The position numbers and the translations under genes were made by a program. Below are positions 39,401 through 54,400 of a stretch of DNA of 64,000 bases, piece by piece (the first letter of the stretch is position 1; every line of letters begins with the position of its first letter). A model generated the notes under the pieces. It was not told where the DNA came from. It worked only from the letters and a program-made list of their open reading frames with translations, and searched no databases. Source of the stretch: Trichoplusia ni (lineage: Eukaryota; Arthropoda; Insecta; Lepidoptera; Noctuidae); contig NC_039478.1 of NCBI RefSeq assembly GCF_003590095.1, forward strand, positions 16,368,001 to 16,432,000. The letters run 5' to 3'.

Positions 39401-42400
39401 TGGGAAGTAGAATAATTTGCTAAGCTGACTATATAGGTAATAATAACTTCATGTCTAAATGTAGTGACTCAAAGATGGGGCTAAGAAAATAACAAGTGTT
39501 GTGTCTGACACCATTGTTTTTGTTCTGTGCCTCGGTATACTATAATACGAGTATGTATGTATTTAGAAATATGTGACTTGTAAGTATGTTTTAATTTATC
39601 AGTTGTCTAGAACTCATAATACGAGCTTTGCTTAGTTTAACACTAGATGGCGTTGTGTAAATGTTGTGGAATATTGTTAATTATTATTTACAAAACGAAC
39701 TGCCAGAAACAACGGATGTTTATGTACACATGCAATTGATTAGATTCGGCACTCTGAGAGAATATTGACTTATTAGTCTAGGATTTATTTTGAGTGGCAC
39801 TTCTGAATGGCTCAAATTAATGTAAATAAGGTGTTTGATTTGATTTTTTTTTGAAAGGCCATATAGCTTAGACATCTTTAAAAAAACCACTGCAGAACGT
39901 TGTTGTTACCACCCCTCTCAAATTATTACCAGTTTCTTTCAAACCAAAATAAGTCAATTTATTGTTGTTCTACAAGCAAAAAGTTAACAAACAGCAGCGA
40001 ATTCCAAATAAATTTAACCTCTGTCACCAACAAAATCAATAATTTCGTTTCAGCACAAAGCAACACATAATCACATGCAAATAAAAAGGCGAACCACTTT
40101 AAAACGTTTTGCATACATTTAGATAAGGCAAACGATTTATTTTAGGATTATTAAATGGAACTTGTTATTTGTGGCAACCTTCGTTCCATTGGATAAGGAA
40201 CGATTTATTCGAGTATTTAACCATCAAATCTGATACAACGTACCTTTAACAAGTTCTTAAACGTTAGCAAACACGTTAAATTACAAGCAAAGTGTTCAGC
40301 TAACAACAGCTAGAAGCAAATTGCTACATTTTCTCTTGATATAGGTACATGTAAAGCTGAACAATACGAACACTGCATACACAACGGGCGACTGCTTCGA
40401 ATGCGTTTTTAAATTTAAATTAAGGTTAAAAAAATATGTCCAATCTGTCCATGTGTAACGTCAGGTTGTATATAGTGAACCGTGATAATTCGACAGTTTG
40501 AATTTTCACTGATGACCCCCTATTGCCGATATAACAATAAACTAATTAAAAATCGAAGTTACCAAAGTTTGGTTTAGTCATAAATTTGACAAATGACCAA
40601 TATTAAGTAAGGGTCCGTTCATGACCAGTTTTATTTATAGTTGCAAATGTGGTCAGTTTGTCATTAACTTTATTGCTACCACGTTATTAAAACAATCAAC
40701 ACTCATCAATTTGCATCTATAAAAGTCAATCATACAATAAATACTATACTTAATATCACTATACTTGTATCCTAGTCAGAAGTATTAATTTTCTATCAAC
40801 GCGTTCATTAAGCTTTAAAATATAACTTTTCCATTTCACTTTCTACAATTGCTATAAATGTTCTCCGTGAATAGTTAATGAAGTTATGGTATAAACTACC
40901 ATGTTTATTGGTTGTTATGAAGTGAAGTTACTGCTTGTGAAGATAGTTTAGGTTCGGTGTTCTTGCAACAAACCGAATTAAACACGGATTCACAGAACAA
41001 AGATTGTCAATTAATTCTTTTTGCTTTAAAAAGTGAATAAAAAATATTTAGAGCAAAAAAAGATCTAGAGCAAAAATAATCTTAATAAAATAAGAAACTA
41101 TAGACAAAAGAAAGACAATTACAAATTCTCACGTAAAAGCCGAAATATTTACGCGTTTTGAAGGGAAGCCAGAGTTAAAAACCTCACGTATTTATAGAAA
41201 TATACTAGAATAAGAACTCGTCAGAACATTAAGTATATGAAATTAAATTATACCTTATACATGTCATGTCTTCAGAGGTAATGGTGACAAACACCGATCG
41301 ACGTTTCAGTACATCCGTAACATCATTTACAGTTTTCGGAACGGAATGTTTCGGAAATTAAATACACCGTTATGAAACAATAATAACGATCTTACAATTT
41401 CACAGACTCGATTCGACGATTCAGCTTTATTCTATGCGAGCGGACAAATAGACGACAAACATCATTACATCGCTTTATCAATACACGATGAAAAAGTTGC
41501 CATACAAATTGATTTAGGAGACGGACCGGTAGAAGATTATTTAGGGGAAAAAGTCAATAATAATATGTGGCACAATCTGACTGTTATATTGCAAGAGCAG
41601 ACTGTGAATGTGTATCTGGATGGCATGACAGAGAACTACGAGTTGCCCGGGAGCGCTCGCTTCGTATGCATCGATCCCGAGATCTACATCTGCGGTGGCC
41701 CAGATTTACACAAAATGAAAGGATTGAAATCGTTCAACAATTTCGCTGGCAACTTGAAATACGTGTACTACAATGACGTTTCGATTTTGTACGAGTTAAA
41801 GCAAAATAACCCTAAAGTCCACTACATAGGGGTGCTGGATCCTGAATTTGAAGATATTGATATTGAAGTCATACCCATAACGTACCCGTTCGCCACATCC
41901 CATATTTGGTGGCCGTTGAATCAGAGCCACAGCGTTAATCTGAAGTTTGATTTTAAAACCAGCAAGAATATGGCGGTGTTGGCTTATAGTCAGACTTCGA
42001 CGCAAGGTTACTGGGAGGTAAGTTTTAAATATATCTAACGCCGGACAAACAAGTCTCTGTATATTTTTATATGTAAATTAGAAGCTGAAGTGGTTTACTT
42101 GATTTTATTTCAAAACTTAATTGAATCGAAAATGAAGTAAGCCAATAGAAGATAGTATAAATAAAGCAAATTCCCGAAGCTCATTTTTTTGTATCTGAGC
42201 ATTAGAGACCAAATTGTTTACCAACAACACACCTAATTTTGATGAACACAAATTAAAACATCTAGGTCTAAAAAAAAGCAAAATTACAAAAATCTCCAAC
42301 ACTCAGCCTCATTATACAACACTTTTAATTACAACACAAATTAACAAGATACAAATTAATTGCATATAAATGCAAATTCAGTCTAGACTTCTGTGTCAAG

Positions 42401-45400
42401 TTGCGGCAACAAAATTTACTTAAACAAGTAATATTACCTCTTTTGGATATTCATAACAAGATTCTCTACCACCACTCTTAAAGCTAGACTTGGGCTGTAG
42501 AAGAGAGAGCGCGCATAACAAGCTGTATAGCGGTGTCTCTCTTCCTCATATTCATTGTGGTTATGGGCTTGTAGGTCCGCAGAACAGATGTCATAAGCCC
42601 TAGATTAAATCTCTGACAGCTGTAATGCTCGCAGTTACATTCAGGTTAAATAACTGTGATTGATCACTGTTATGTAACCTGAATCTCTGTAAAATATACT
42701 TATTAGTCTATTAATTTAAATGTTACGTCTTCCAACATCGCTTTAATTGCACTCCAACTTTGAGATAAAAAATCTTATTTTAATGATATTCAATTTTACT
42801 ATCGAATTTTTATACAAAAATCTCAATGTTTATTTTTGTTACAACTCTTGATAAACCAGCACACCGAAATCTAGTGCATTATACACTTAAAGTATTAGAT
42901 AAACTTATTTTAAGAGGAAACTTTTAACTATAAACATCCTAATATTTTTCTGACTCGAGATGTGGAAATGTCAACATTGCTATTCTTTAACTATTGTATC
43001 TATAAGCGAGATTGGGCAGCTGTTAATTATATTTCAAAAAACAATACAAAAACTAACTACTACATTTCGTAATGATCTAGGTAAGGATGGTCAAAGAAGA
43101 GATTAGATTCGAACTTGTATCAGACGTTGGGAAAAACGTGACGGTTTTAAAATCCGTGAAGTTCAACGTGAGCAACGATTGGCACAACGTCGAGTTAGAC
43201 TACAGAAAGGGAAGGATCAAGATGACTGTCGACCATCATAATAAACATGTCCAAATGTTCGGTAAGTCACTTCAGAACCACTGAAATAATCAAACATGCT
43301 GAATTCAAACCTTAAACTACGTTAAAGATTAACATTCTCGGAAGATCTATTAGAAACTTGTTCGGTTTTTTTTGAACTAACGAATAGTTGACGACACTAA
43401 CAAATAACGTGGCTTTCTATGGGTTAAAGATTTTTCAATATCATTTCATCCGTAAGATCCACAAACAAAAATGTTGTCAGTATAGATGACTGCTGTTAGA
43501 CTCGTTGTTATTACAAATCAAACAGTACTTAAAATTGATGGACTGTATTGAAACATGGAAACGATTAGAGAAAAGGTCATCGAAAAGTCAATTTTTAATG
43601 ATGACAGTTGGATGAGGCATTGTTGTATTGCTTAGCGGCCTTTGGTAGAATATTGTTAAGTTATGTAATGTTTATTTGATGAAATTATTCTCTAGAGAGA
43701 AACAAAAAAAAACATTGGTATGTAGATAGTACTAACAAAGTTGATTTGCTTGGAAAATTGCATAAATAAAACGCGCAAATGAAATTTACCCCGAAATACA
43801 ACTTGAATATGTAATAACTAACACAGGAAATGAAGACAATTCTGTTTCTCACTAATTACCCATTTTCTCAGGTCTAGACTTCGAGTTACAAGACAAAATC
43901 GTTATAGGTAGCGGTCTGAAATCAGCCAACTTAGGTCTAATTGGTTGCATGAGGAACATAAAAATAAATGGCTTGCTAATTGAGCCGAGATTCGTGATAA
44001 TGACTGAGAGAGTCGTCGGGGAAGTGGCGATAGACGACTGCAGATATGTGGACCCTTGTACCAGACCTAATACTTGTGAACACGGAGGTATATGTTCGGT
44101 TAGAGAGGACAGAGTTATTTGCAATTGTGATAATACTGGTAAGGGTTTTTCTTTAGATATTATCGTATTTTCCAACAAAACGAATCCATTAAGGAATTTT
44201 TGTCTAGTGATCAGTGTCATTCAATCAAATTAACTCTTGGTTGTTAATATAAATTTACTGTATTCAACCTAATGACAATCGATAATAATCAATTGTAATT
44301 TTCAAATTTATATTCATTTAACGTTTTTTGCATATTTTATCTGATTCATCATGTTCACTACTGTTGTCTTTAATGTAACTTGTTTTGACGAAATATTTTT
44401 AATTCAAGGTTATATTGGTGAGAACTGCCATTTCGCAACTTTCCGCAAAACTTGTGAAGAGCTAGCCCTTCTTGGTTACACTAGGAATGACGTTTACCTC
44501 ATAGATATTGATGGTAATGGCAAGTTTCCTCCTGCTCATGTGAAATGCGAGTTCCAAATAGAAGCAGATTCGTCAACAACTGTGGTTGAACATAATCTGC
44601 CTAGTCAAGTTGTAAGTACTTAAATGTTACATAATCTGTAAACTGTGGAAAATCCTGATTTGAGTTCCTTTTAGTACGAATAATAGGAAGAAGATACAAT
44701 ATTATACATTTAAAGTTATCAATTCTTAACATTGACTCATAAAATCGAATGATAACTATAGTAAGAGTAGTACAACCACTTACTTGTAATACATTTTTAT
44801 AAATTATAGCAACACATGCCTTTTCTACAAAGATCCTTTTAATGACACCTAGAATGTTACAAATACGAAGACATGCTTATCTACTCATTGACAAATTCTC
44901 AAACTACCAATACTTGCCTCAAAACATTCAAAGTTAACAGTCTTCTCTCCATCTTATATCAAATCGTCTTCTAGGACGTCCGTTCCGCCTCCGGTAACGA
45001 CTTCAGCTTCAGCATCAAGTACCGCGAGTTCACAGCTGAGATGCTACAAGAGCTGATCTCCCACTCGCTGTACTGCCGGCAGTACATCAAGTATGACTGT
45101 ATGAAAGCGCCGCTCGAACTGCACAGCGCGACCTGGTTCATATCCTCGTCTAATAACACTGTGGATTTCTTGGGGAGTGTTAAAAGGTGGGTTTAAATAC
45201 GTTGACTTATTCAACTTCTCAATAAAATTAGGTCTTTTGGCTTAACTACTAATATCAAAATTTTGGTTTTCCTAATAATCATATGTAAGTCGAAGAAGAT
45301 TTGGTCAAAGTAAATGTTGATAATTATTCAACAAACAATTTCTAGAGGCTACTGCCCCTGTGGTGTAAATGCGACTTGTGTGAACGCCACCAAGTCTTGC

Positions 45401-48400
45401 AACTGCGACTCCAACGAAGACGGCAAGTGGCACAGCGACGAGGGGACCTTCGTGGAACCCTCCAGCCTCGGTATCACTGATATGTTCTTCTTACAGCAGA
45501 AGGATCTACCTGAAGATGCTCAGGGAAGAATCACGTTGGGACCTCTCGAGTGTGTTGAAACTAGTAAGTTTATCATTAGAATGTGACTTGTGCTTGTAAC
45601 TTTGCGACTTTTTCACCAATTTCCACTTTTCCACAATTCGATCAATTAAGTTTGTGGGGCAAAAAAAGTATTATTCTTCAAGAACCAGTTGGACATTGAA
45701 ACAAAATTCTCATCATCTGTATTGTCTATAAAGGTAGGTAAGTAATTTCCACGAAGATTCCCTCGCCTTATAAAAAAGAGGATGTTCGTTGTTTAATTAA
45801 TGAAATTATAATTAGGACAGATATTCAACGACTGTAGAAAGAAGAGTATTAAAAATGCGGCATTCAATTTTCCTAGACACCCAACGCTACGTAGTAACAT
45901 TCACTACCTCACAGTCGTACATAGAAGTCCCGGGGTGGAGGAAGGGTGACATCGCCTTCAGCTTCAGAACTACTGGCACCAGCGCCATTCTGTTGTTCCA
46001 GCCTCCCATCAGACCTAACTATCCATCTTTTATGGTCGCTTTGACTAGCGGTAAGTTTAATATAAAAAAGATTTTTGTTTTATGGCTGTCTTAATTAGTG
46101 GTCTTAATATAAGTCTAGTGTGTGTCTTATCATTATTAATAATTTTTTATGTATTCAAAATTCAGTGGGGCTGTCGGTTTCCGTAAGTTAAGTTTACGTT
46201 TATCAGACAACACTCAAATTGGTCATTTTAACATTTAGACAGAGATTTTTATGGTCTACAAGAATTAGCATTTCTAATATCGGGTTAATTATGGGTTTAT
46301 ATGGGTTGGATAGATGTAATAAAATTTTATTATTTTTGTTAATATTTCTGATCTGATCATCTTTTTCGCATGATATATATAAAACTTTTTGCAGCCGACT
46401 TATGAAATAAGCTATTTCAAGAAGATTAGATCAGTAACTTTTACTTATTGTGTTTTTGTATCATGTATTATTATTATTAAGCAATACTCAAGCAAAGCAT
46501 GCACTATATTTTGACGATATTAATTAAACCATTACTGAAAATGTATATTCTAATGTTCTATTTCCAGAACATGAGCTCACCTTCAACTTTACCCTCAACA
46601 CTGGTACCACCAGAAAACTAGTTATCAATTCTAAAAGAAAACTGAACGGTGGAGAATGGCACAAGATATGGATCGACTACAACTTCTACCACGTCCGGTT
46701 TATGTTGAACACTGAGTACCAGATGCTGAACCTACTGTTGGAAGAGGAATTTGGACCGTTCGAGGGGTCTATGTTCATTGGTGGGGCTACTGCGTAAGTA
46801 GAGTTATGCTGTATATTATTGCGGTATTTGGAAGTAAGTATAAATGTTTTTGGAAGGAATAAGTAAGTATAAGGATAACAAGGTAAGGTTTATGACGTTT
46901 CAATATTAAGTCTGTGTGTATGTGATGAGCCAATATTACAATTTTTTTCCTTTTCGAAGACGAAATGGTAATAGTGGTAGTAAAAATTTAACTGACTTGT
47001 TAACATAAAGGGCTCTCAAGGCGATCAAATGCCTTGTCGTTATTTTTTGGTTTGAAGCACGTTTAAAAAAAATCTTTCACTTCCCATTATCAGTCCTAAT
47101 TGTTCTTCACAGGGAACATCTAAAGAAATCAGCAGTTAACCAAGGCTTAATCGGCTGCTTCAGAGGTCTGGTCGTGAACGGTGAGATCTTAGACATCTAC
47201 AGTTACATGTCTGTCCATCTGTCCGAGATCATAAAGGACTGTAAGCCGTCCTGTGTGCCCAATCCGTGTCAAAACAGGGCCATTTGTAAGGAGCTGTGGT
47301 CGAGTTACGAATGTATATGTAAGAATCCGTGGGCCCATTTGGGGACTCATTGTGAAGAAAGTAAGTATGAATTAACCTTATTATTGATGTCTCATGGAGA
47401 AAATTATCAAGCAGATTCTTCAACGTATATACAAAACTGTAAAAAGAGAGGTAGCATGCTATGCCGTGGAGTTTGTTGCGTCGTTTCTTCTCCGCAGCCA
47501 GAGCACTAAGGCTGCTGTCTATTTTGTGACAATGAACAAGTGCTACCCTATACTTTTTATCTAGTCCACCGTTGCCCATAGCTGTGCAAAGATCTCTCAC
47601 AAATCCTTCCACGAGTAAACTAATCTACCCTATCTAGAGTAATTTTAAGCACCTTCATCATACCTGGTGATTGACTGAAACTCCTCTAAAAACCTTTCTC
47701 TTGTTCTTAAAAAGCTTCAACAACATCGTTGTATGCTTTTGTAACAACAAATTTTGCATTGGGATACCTTGAAAACTTTCCACTGCATTGGCTAAAAGTA
47801 CCTAAAGCCTTGAAAACTTAAAGCTTTAAAATTTAATGACTGTCAAAAGTAATGATAAAAATTCTTATGCAATACATTTTGGCAGGTTGGCACTGAAAAT
47901 GTATCATTTAAACTAATACATAAGATACATAACATTTTCGCTTCAGGTAATTTCTCTCTAAATATTGCTTATACCTAATATTAAGCTTATTCCAGATATA
48001 AACGAAAAAGCATTAACATTCCAAACAAAAGAATCTTACTTAAAGAAAAACTATCTAGTAGACAATGCAACGGATGCAGAAAAACATCGTCTGAAGAAAA
48101 TGATGACGGAAAACGTATTAATGAACTTACGAACGTACGACGACAACGCTTTAGTACTATATGCTAATGACAATCTCAACAATTTCATACACCTCTTTAT
48201 ACAAAATGGTACAGAAATCATATACCTGTTTAACGATGAAGATGAGATCATACAGATGAATGTGACGTATCAGAAGATTAATCAAGGGGAAAGTGTTCAG
48301 ATAGCCATTATAAGGACAGAGAATTCTACTACTTTGCATGTCAATGAGAATAATGCGACTATAGAGAGGACGGCTAAGCTTTTGACTAATTATACTAATA

Positions 48401-51400
48401 AGCCTTGGATTAATCCTGAGTTGGGTAAGTTATTTGACTCTTTCTTCATTTAGATGTAAGATTCTTGATTGAAGTTAGTCCTCTTGAATTCTCTCGTTTT
48501 TGCATTTTTTTTACTTATGGACAAGAATTTTAGGATGATTCAGGGGCACGGTGCAATAGCAAAATAATTAATTTGTGTGCTTCCAACTATTTCACTTTGA
48601 TATGATGGCATTATTACATGATTTTTACTCAACATGACTAAGAACACTCACAACCTTACTTGAAATCGCTCAATCCGACCATGAGCTATGACATGACATA
48701 CAAAAAGACAGACACGTCAATCTTATAACACCCCAGAGAGCAGAGGAGATTAAAAAAAATGGAAATTTCCATATGCACCCATGTCCCTATCCATACTTCA
48801 ACCTCATATTCCCTAAAATCACAAATCCTATTTGCAAATAACTAACATCTACATTAAATTTAATTTTTACCGCTTCAAGTTCAAAATTACTGGTTGCGGA
48901 ATAGGTCTTCATTTATCATACCTTAAACTTTTCATGTTGCACGCCAATAACGACAATGAAAACTATCAGAAAAATTACAAGGTACAGTTGTCTATTACAG
49001 TAATTTACTTATTTATTGCCAATGTTTGTCGCAAAATATGGTTATTACTCATGTAATTATGTCTAGTCTAGTTCATAAAATAAATCACTTTGATATTCGA
49101 TAAACCTGCAGATTTATTGTATTTCTTCGACAGGTCCTTAAGTTACAGAAGTTGTTATAAGTTTTGGCTTAAATGCTCATAGCAATCGATAGATGAAGTC
49201 TTAAAATAGCTTTCATTACAAAATTATTTTGAATGCCGTCATTAAACAAGAGGTTATAAATACCTTTAAATACAAAATTTGAAAAATAAACATGATTTGT
49301 TTACACCGGAATCTGTACTCCGTAGCACGAAGCGTACAGTGGCTATCGATACCACATATTGGAAACCAAGGGCCTTTGGTTCCAGGCCTTTGGACTAGTA
49401 GTCCACTACTACTAAACCATAAGACACATTTTAGATTAGTTACAGCAACTAAATCTACTTCTACTGGAAGCCGTCCTCTATAGAAAATACTTCCCCATTT
49501 TCCCTAAAGCACACAGACCCTTATTCTTGCATGACAGTATGTCGGTGGATGTTCTTAGAAGGCCGTCACTTTGTAAGAACGATTCTTTGCTTATGTGTAT
49601 ATTGTTCCAGAGGTGATCCGTCCACAGCGTCCTCCCGCCCCGCCCACAGACTACTTCCAGATGAACCTGGGCGGCTTCGACCCGTACTCCCTCCACCTGT
49701 CCGCCCGCGCGCAGCAGCTGCCGCAGGGCGGGTATGTCGGCTGTGTCAGGGGATTCAAGATCGCTGACCATGTGGTTGATCTGTCCAGGAAGGCGCTACA
49801 GAATATTGATCAAGGTAATTTAGATTTCAGCTTGTAACGGTTGTATCGCTGTGTATTTGTCTTATTTTTTAATACAGAAAGGAACTATAGTGATTCCTAG
49901 GATTTATTATAATAACTAAGTAGTCTTAAGAAAAATGGTCACGTTTTTTTTTGTACCTTGAGTCAAGAAGGAATAATTAAAAACTCGCAAAGAAATAAAA
50001 TTGTTAAAGTTCGGTTTACCCCAAATGGCGCGAATCGGACCGACAGCTAAACTTGCCCAGTAGCATTACAATATGGCATAGTTTTCTAGAATATCGATGC
50101 AGTTAAATAACTCAATACGGCTTCCATGTCACACAAAGTACCTTCGAATGCAACCTGGCTACATGTGTGAACGCGTGCGGCGATAACAGCTGTAATATAG
50201 GAACAAATGCGGAAGCACTTGAAGGAAGCTCTCTACATTTCTGTCATAGCATGTTTGCGACAAAAAGTTGCAATTTTTTGTCCACAATTGAGGTTCACTT
50301 GATACACTTTATATGCATATTATCTTTTTTCATACCCTAAAGTGATAAAGCTTATCTAAGGCTCTTAACATTTTTTATCAACCGACTTGAAAAAGGAGAA
50401 GGTTATCAATTTCTCGGTATTTTGTAACCTGAGTACTTCAGATTTTGCTTTTTCATTTAACGTGAAATAACTATAATTTGGCCCAAACCTTTCATGAAGT
50501 TTGGCTGAGTAGTTTTTTATTTTAAAACAAAGTTGGATGTGTCATCTATCTAGTACTGACAATGACTAAACCACCTTAAACATCAGCTTTTCCCTTCCTT
50601 TCAGACTTAACAGGAGTTCTACCAGAATGCAACATGAAGTGTGATTCGGAACCCTGTAAGAACGGCGGCATCTGTACGGAAGACTTCACCAACCAGGAGA
50701 GCAGCTGTGACTGCGAGCTCACCAGTTACTTCGGAGAGTACTGTGTGGAGGAGAAGGGAGCTGATTTTAATGGAGAGAGTATACTACAAAGGAAATTCTT
50801 GTTGTCAGGGCCTGTGTTTAAGGTAAATATGGGGAATATGATATGGAAAAAGTCCAGTGGTACTATATATTTGGATTAGTTCCTCAGGATGTCTTATTAT
50901 TTGTTCATTATCGGAAACTAGTGCCCCATTGCAAGACAAAGGTATCTCTTTCATCTTTCCATTTATCTCGGACTATGGCTAAAAGAAGCCATTTTGCGTG
51001 CGGAAGAGTCAATTAAGTCCCGCCATCTTCTTGTGGGCCTGCTGCGAGGTCTTCCTTTAGCCTTAACTACTCAGTGTGTGTTTGACTTTGGGCAGAGCTT
51101 TGAAAGAAGATTGAAAAACTCTCATCCACATATCTTAACCGAGTTAATGATTAATTCGTAGTAATTATTTTATCGTCAAAACAAATACCTGGCAATTTAG
51201 AAATTCCAATACATCAGCTAACCAGCTTCATCTTCCACAGGTAAAAATAAAACTAGCGTTCTCCAGCAACGATCTCCGGCAGAAGAACACTGTTTTGCTG
51301 TTAGTTCAGACAGAAAATAAGTAAGTTATGTGCAAAGAAATTGATATGAACGTCGTCATTATATCATACCCTTCATATTGATATCAGTGAGGCAGATTGA

Positions 51401-54400
51401 GCAAGGATAATCCCCGCGTAGACTAATTATTCGTGTGCTTAACAAATGCTTGACAAGTTCTGAGTTTGGGTGTCTTTGTGCATGTGATTTGAATGTTTTT
51501 GAAACGACCCACGACACAACGAATAAAATCTTTAGTGTGGAATCGTTTTTATTTCTGACACTTGACTGAATGATTTAATTTCAGACGCAGCTACTATTTA
51601 TTAGTCGCAATCACGCAGGACGGTTACCTGAAGTTCGAGGAGAATCGCGAGGAGGAAGCGTATGGCGCTGAGGTTAAGAATAGGAACTTTTTGAACGGTC
51701 AGGAACAAACTCTTTATTGCTAATATATCATTCAAAATGTGCGTATGGGTTATAAACTCTTCGTATAAGACACTTCATTTAAAATGAACACTTAATTGTA
51801 TACGTTAAATACTTGTACATAAGTAAGGAAAATAGAGAAATGGGATTGATACTTTCACGCGTCGCATGTTTGAATAGTATAAATATATGTTGTTTACGCA
51901 CCCGGATCGGGATTGCCCAACTAAATTCAGACCCAGCCAAAGTCCATTTGAGCTGAAACATGCGAAAATCTTTACATCTTTTATGAATCATCCTCACGAA
52001 AGCAACTATAAAATTATTAAATATCCATACTGAAATCAGAACTTCTTACTAGATATAAATTAGTACAATATTTCCTCCCTTAGGTGCCCGTCACACCATC
52101 TACTACACTCGAACAAACCAAGAAGCCAAGCTCCTTATAGACCGCATAGAGGTTCCTCTAGAGAAGGTCCCTCCTCAGATAGTGTGGGATGTGTTCGATA
52201 TCGGCTCCAACGAGGTTCAGGTCGGAGGCCTAAATACTACGGATCCGAGGTTGAAGATCTATAAAGGATATAATGGGTGTTTGTCTAGTGAGTTACCAAT
52301 TCCTTCCTTCACTTTGTTTTTTTTTTGTTTGGTATGATATGACGGAGTGTCATGGATATACCTTGACTATATTTTGTTCTACCTACCCAAAACGGGTTGG
52401 TAAATGCTTAAGGAGTTCTTTTGTAATTCTACCTAGAGAATGGGCAGTTAGTGGCAAAGTAAGTTAAAATCAGCGACAATTTGCTGGATAGATAAACAAC
52501 AAACTGATTTAAGCAAAAATATAAATTAACTTATTTACTCCGCTAGCATCGACAGTAACCCAAAATGTGTCTTGACTTCCAAAACGATAATAAATTTATC
52601 TTCTTTCATATAATACGTATTTTTCAAACTGCGAAATTACTTAGGCATCCACCATAAATAAATTTCTATTAAGAACTGAAATAATAAGTTCACATCATCT
52701 TGCAGATATCCTAGTAGAAATAAACGAGTACGAGATGAAGCCGTTAGAAGAGTACATGTTGTTCACCCGCCTGAACTCCGCGGAAGTGAACGCGGTGAAC
52801 GCGCAGGGAGTGCGCTCGGCGCAGTGCTCGGCGGACTTCGACGAGGCCTGGCCCGACCAGACGCAGCTGGCCGCCGCGCATAATGGCAGCTTCCTTATTG
52901 TTAGTCATAAGGTTTTATTTAGGATTCTTTTTAATAGACGAAGGTTCGAGGTCACCATGTCAAACCTATTGTGAGAGAAGGGTCGTGAGTTGAATCACCG
53001 CATAGGATATGAGTTTCTTTGATCTAAGAATACTTGTTTAGTCTTGAATCTCTACGACACAAGGTTCAAAAACCTTAGAGGGTGGTACTGTTTAAGAAAA
53101 AATAAGCAAAAGAAATATTCCATATAAGGTCTCCGTGTGTTTGGTAATGGTCTTCAACTAACCATCACGATACAAAATACTGCCGTCAACAAGCACCTTA
53201 GATTCTCGTATATTGCACTGGACTAAATTTACACTTACTTTAGCTGTCGCTTAACAACCATTCTTAATTTAATACTTTAAAGATCATCGCTGTGTAGCCT
53301 CCTTCAAATATTGCTTCAAATATTGTTTCAGAGCGTTGACAAAACATGGGTCGAAGACCCACCATCCCGCAACCCGTACGACTCTCTATACCAACAACCA
53401 GACGCTGAAGAGGAGAATACCGACAAGTTCTTCATAGCGCTCATCTGCGTGTTCTTATTAGGACTGTGCTATTGTGGATACCATGTAAGTCAAGTTAACA
53501 TAGACTTGGAAAACTTAGGGAAAGAAGGGGAAAGTGACAGACTTTTAGGTACTGACTAAACTTTAACTGTTGTGACAAGTCTCCTGTGTTTTGTCGGTGC
53601 GTAGCAATGCGTTGTAATTCTTTATTTATACGACCAGAAGGACCACCCCACCTCGTTAAAGTTTTAGAAGCGTGACGTAAATCTTTATATGTGGACTCCA
53701 TTATGTAATAGAAGCCCATTTCGTTTTGCTCGTCCAGTACACAAACGCAAAGTTATAGCTATATCTATAACTTCTGTAACTTTAGCTTAATATGAAATGT
53801 GTGTCTCCAGTAATAGTTCACTCTCGTTTTCTATGTTATCAAAATATTTCGCTAATCTGTCTACCAATGATCCTTACATATTATAAAACAAAGTCCCCCG
53901 CCGCGTCTATCTGTCTGTCTGTCTGTCTGTCTGTTCGCGATAAACTAGAAAAGTACTGAACGGATTTTTATGCGGTTTTCAACGATAGATAGAGCAATTC
54001 TTGAGGAAGGTTTTAGTGTATAATAAGTTTAGGTTTTGTGTAAACTGACGATATTACAGTGATATTAGTTAAACATGTCGGAAAAAATTAAGCCATTCGA
54101 GAGCTTTCATCGAGAACGCTGCCAAAACCTTTTGAGTTACAACAAAACAATGTATGGCAAGTTTGTACCTCTTTAATAGATCTACAAAAAAGTCCGCGGT
54201 GGTATATGTCTATCTTCCAAGGATAACCCACAATAACCATTTTTATGTGTTTTCTTAATACAGTAAAATTATTGGTTACTTACGTACCTCTTTTTAACAA
54301 TACAGTATTAATCCTTATCCAAATAAATAAGTTAGATATATTATGCACGTAATATAGAACAAATTGCCTTTTACACTACGCCAAAAATGTTAATAGGTAA

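Larger units (their letters stand above)
36945..41405. other. Intron 7 of the axotactin-like gene (largest intron)
   Basis: 4.46 kb. It contains a minus-strand SINE A fragment (37,795-37,938), a 5'-truncated SINE A (39,509-39,690) and a reverse copy of the CCAAGTGCGAGTC-type repeat (40,450-40,625). An unassigned 95-codon open frame (38,899-39,186) has no domain I know. Confidence 0.75.
42018..43080. other. Intron 8 of the axotactin-like gene
   Basis: 1.06 kb with a copy of the unnamed short repeat (42,465-42,557) and, just after it, an imperfect 46 bp palindrome (42,639-42,684). Otherwise featureless. Confidence 0.75.
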
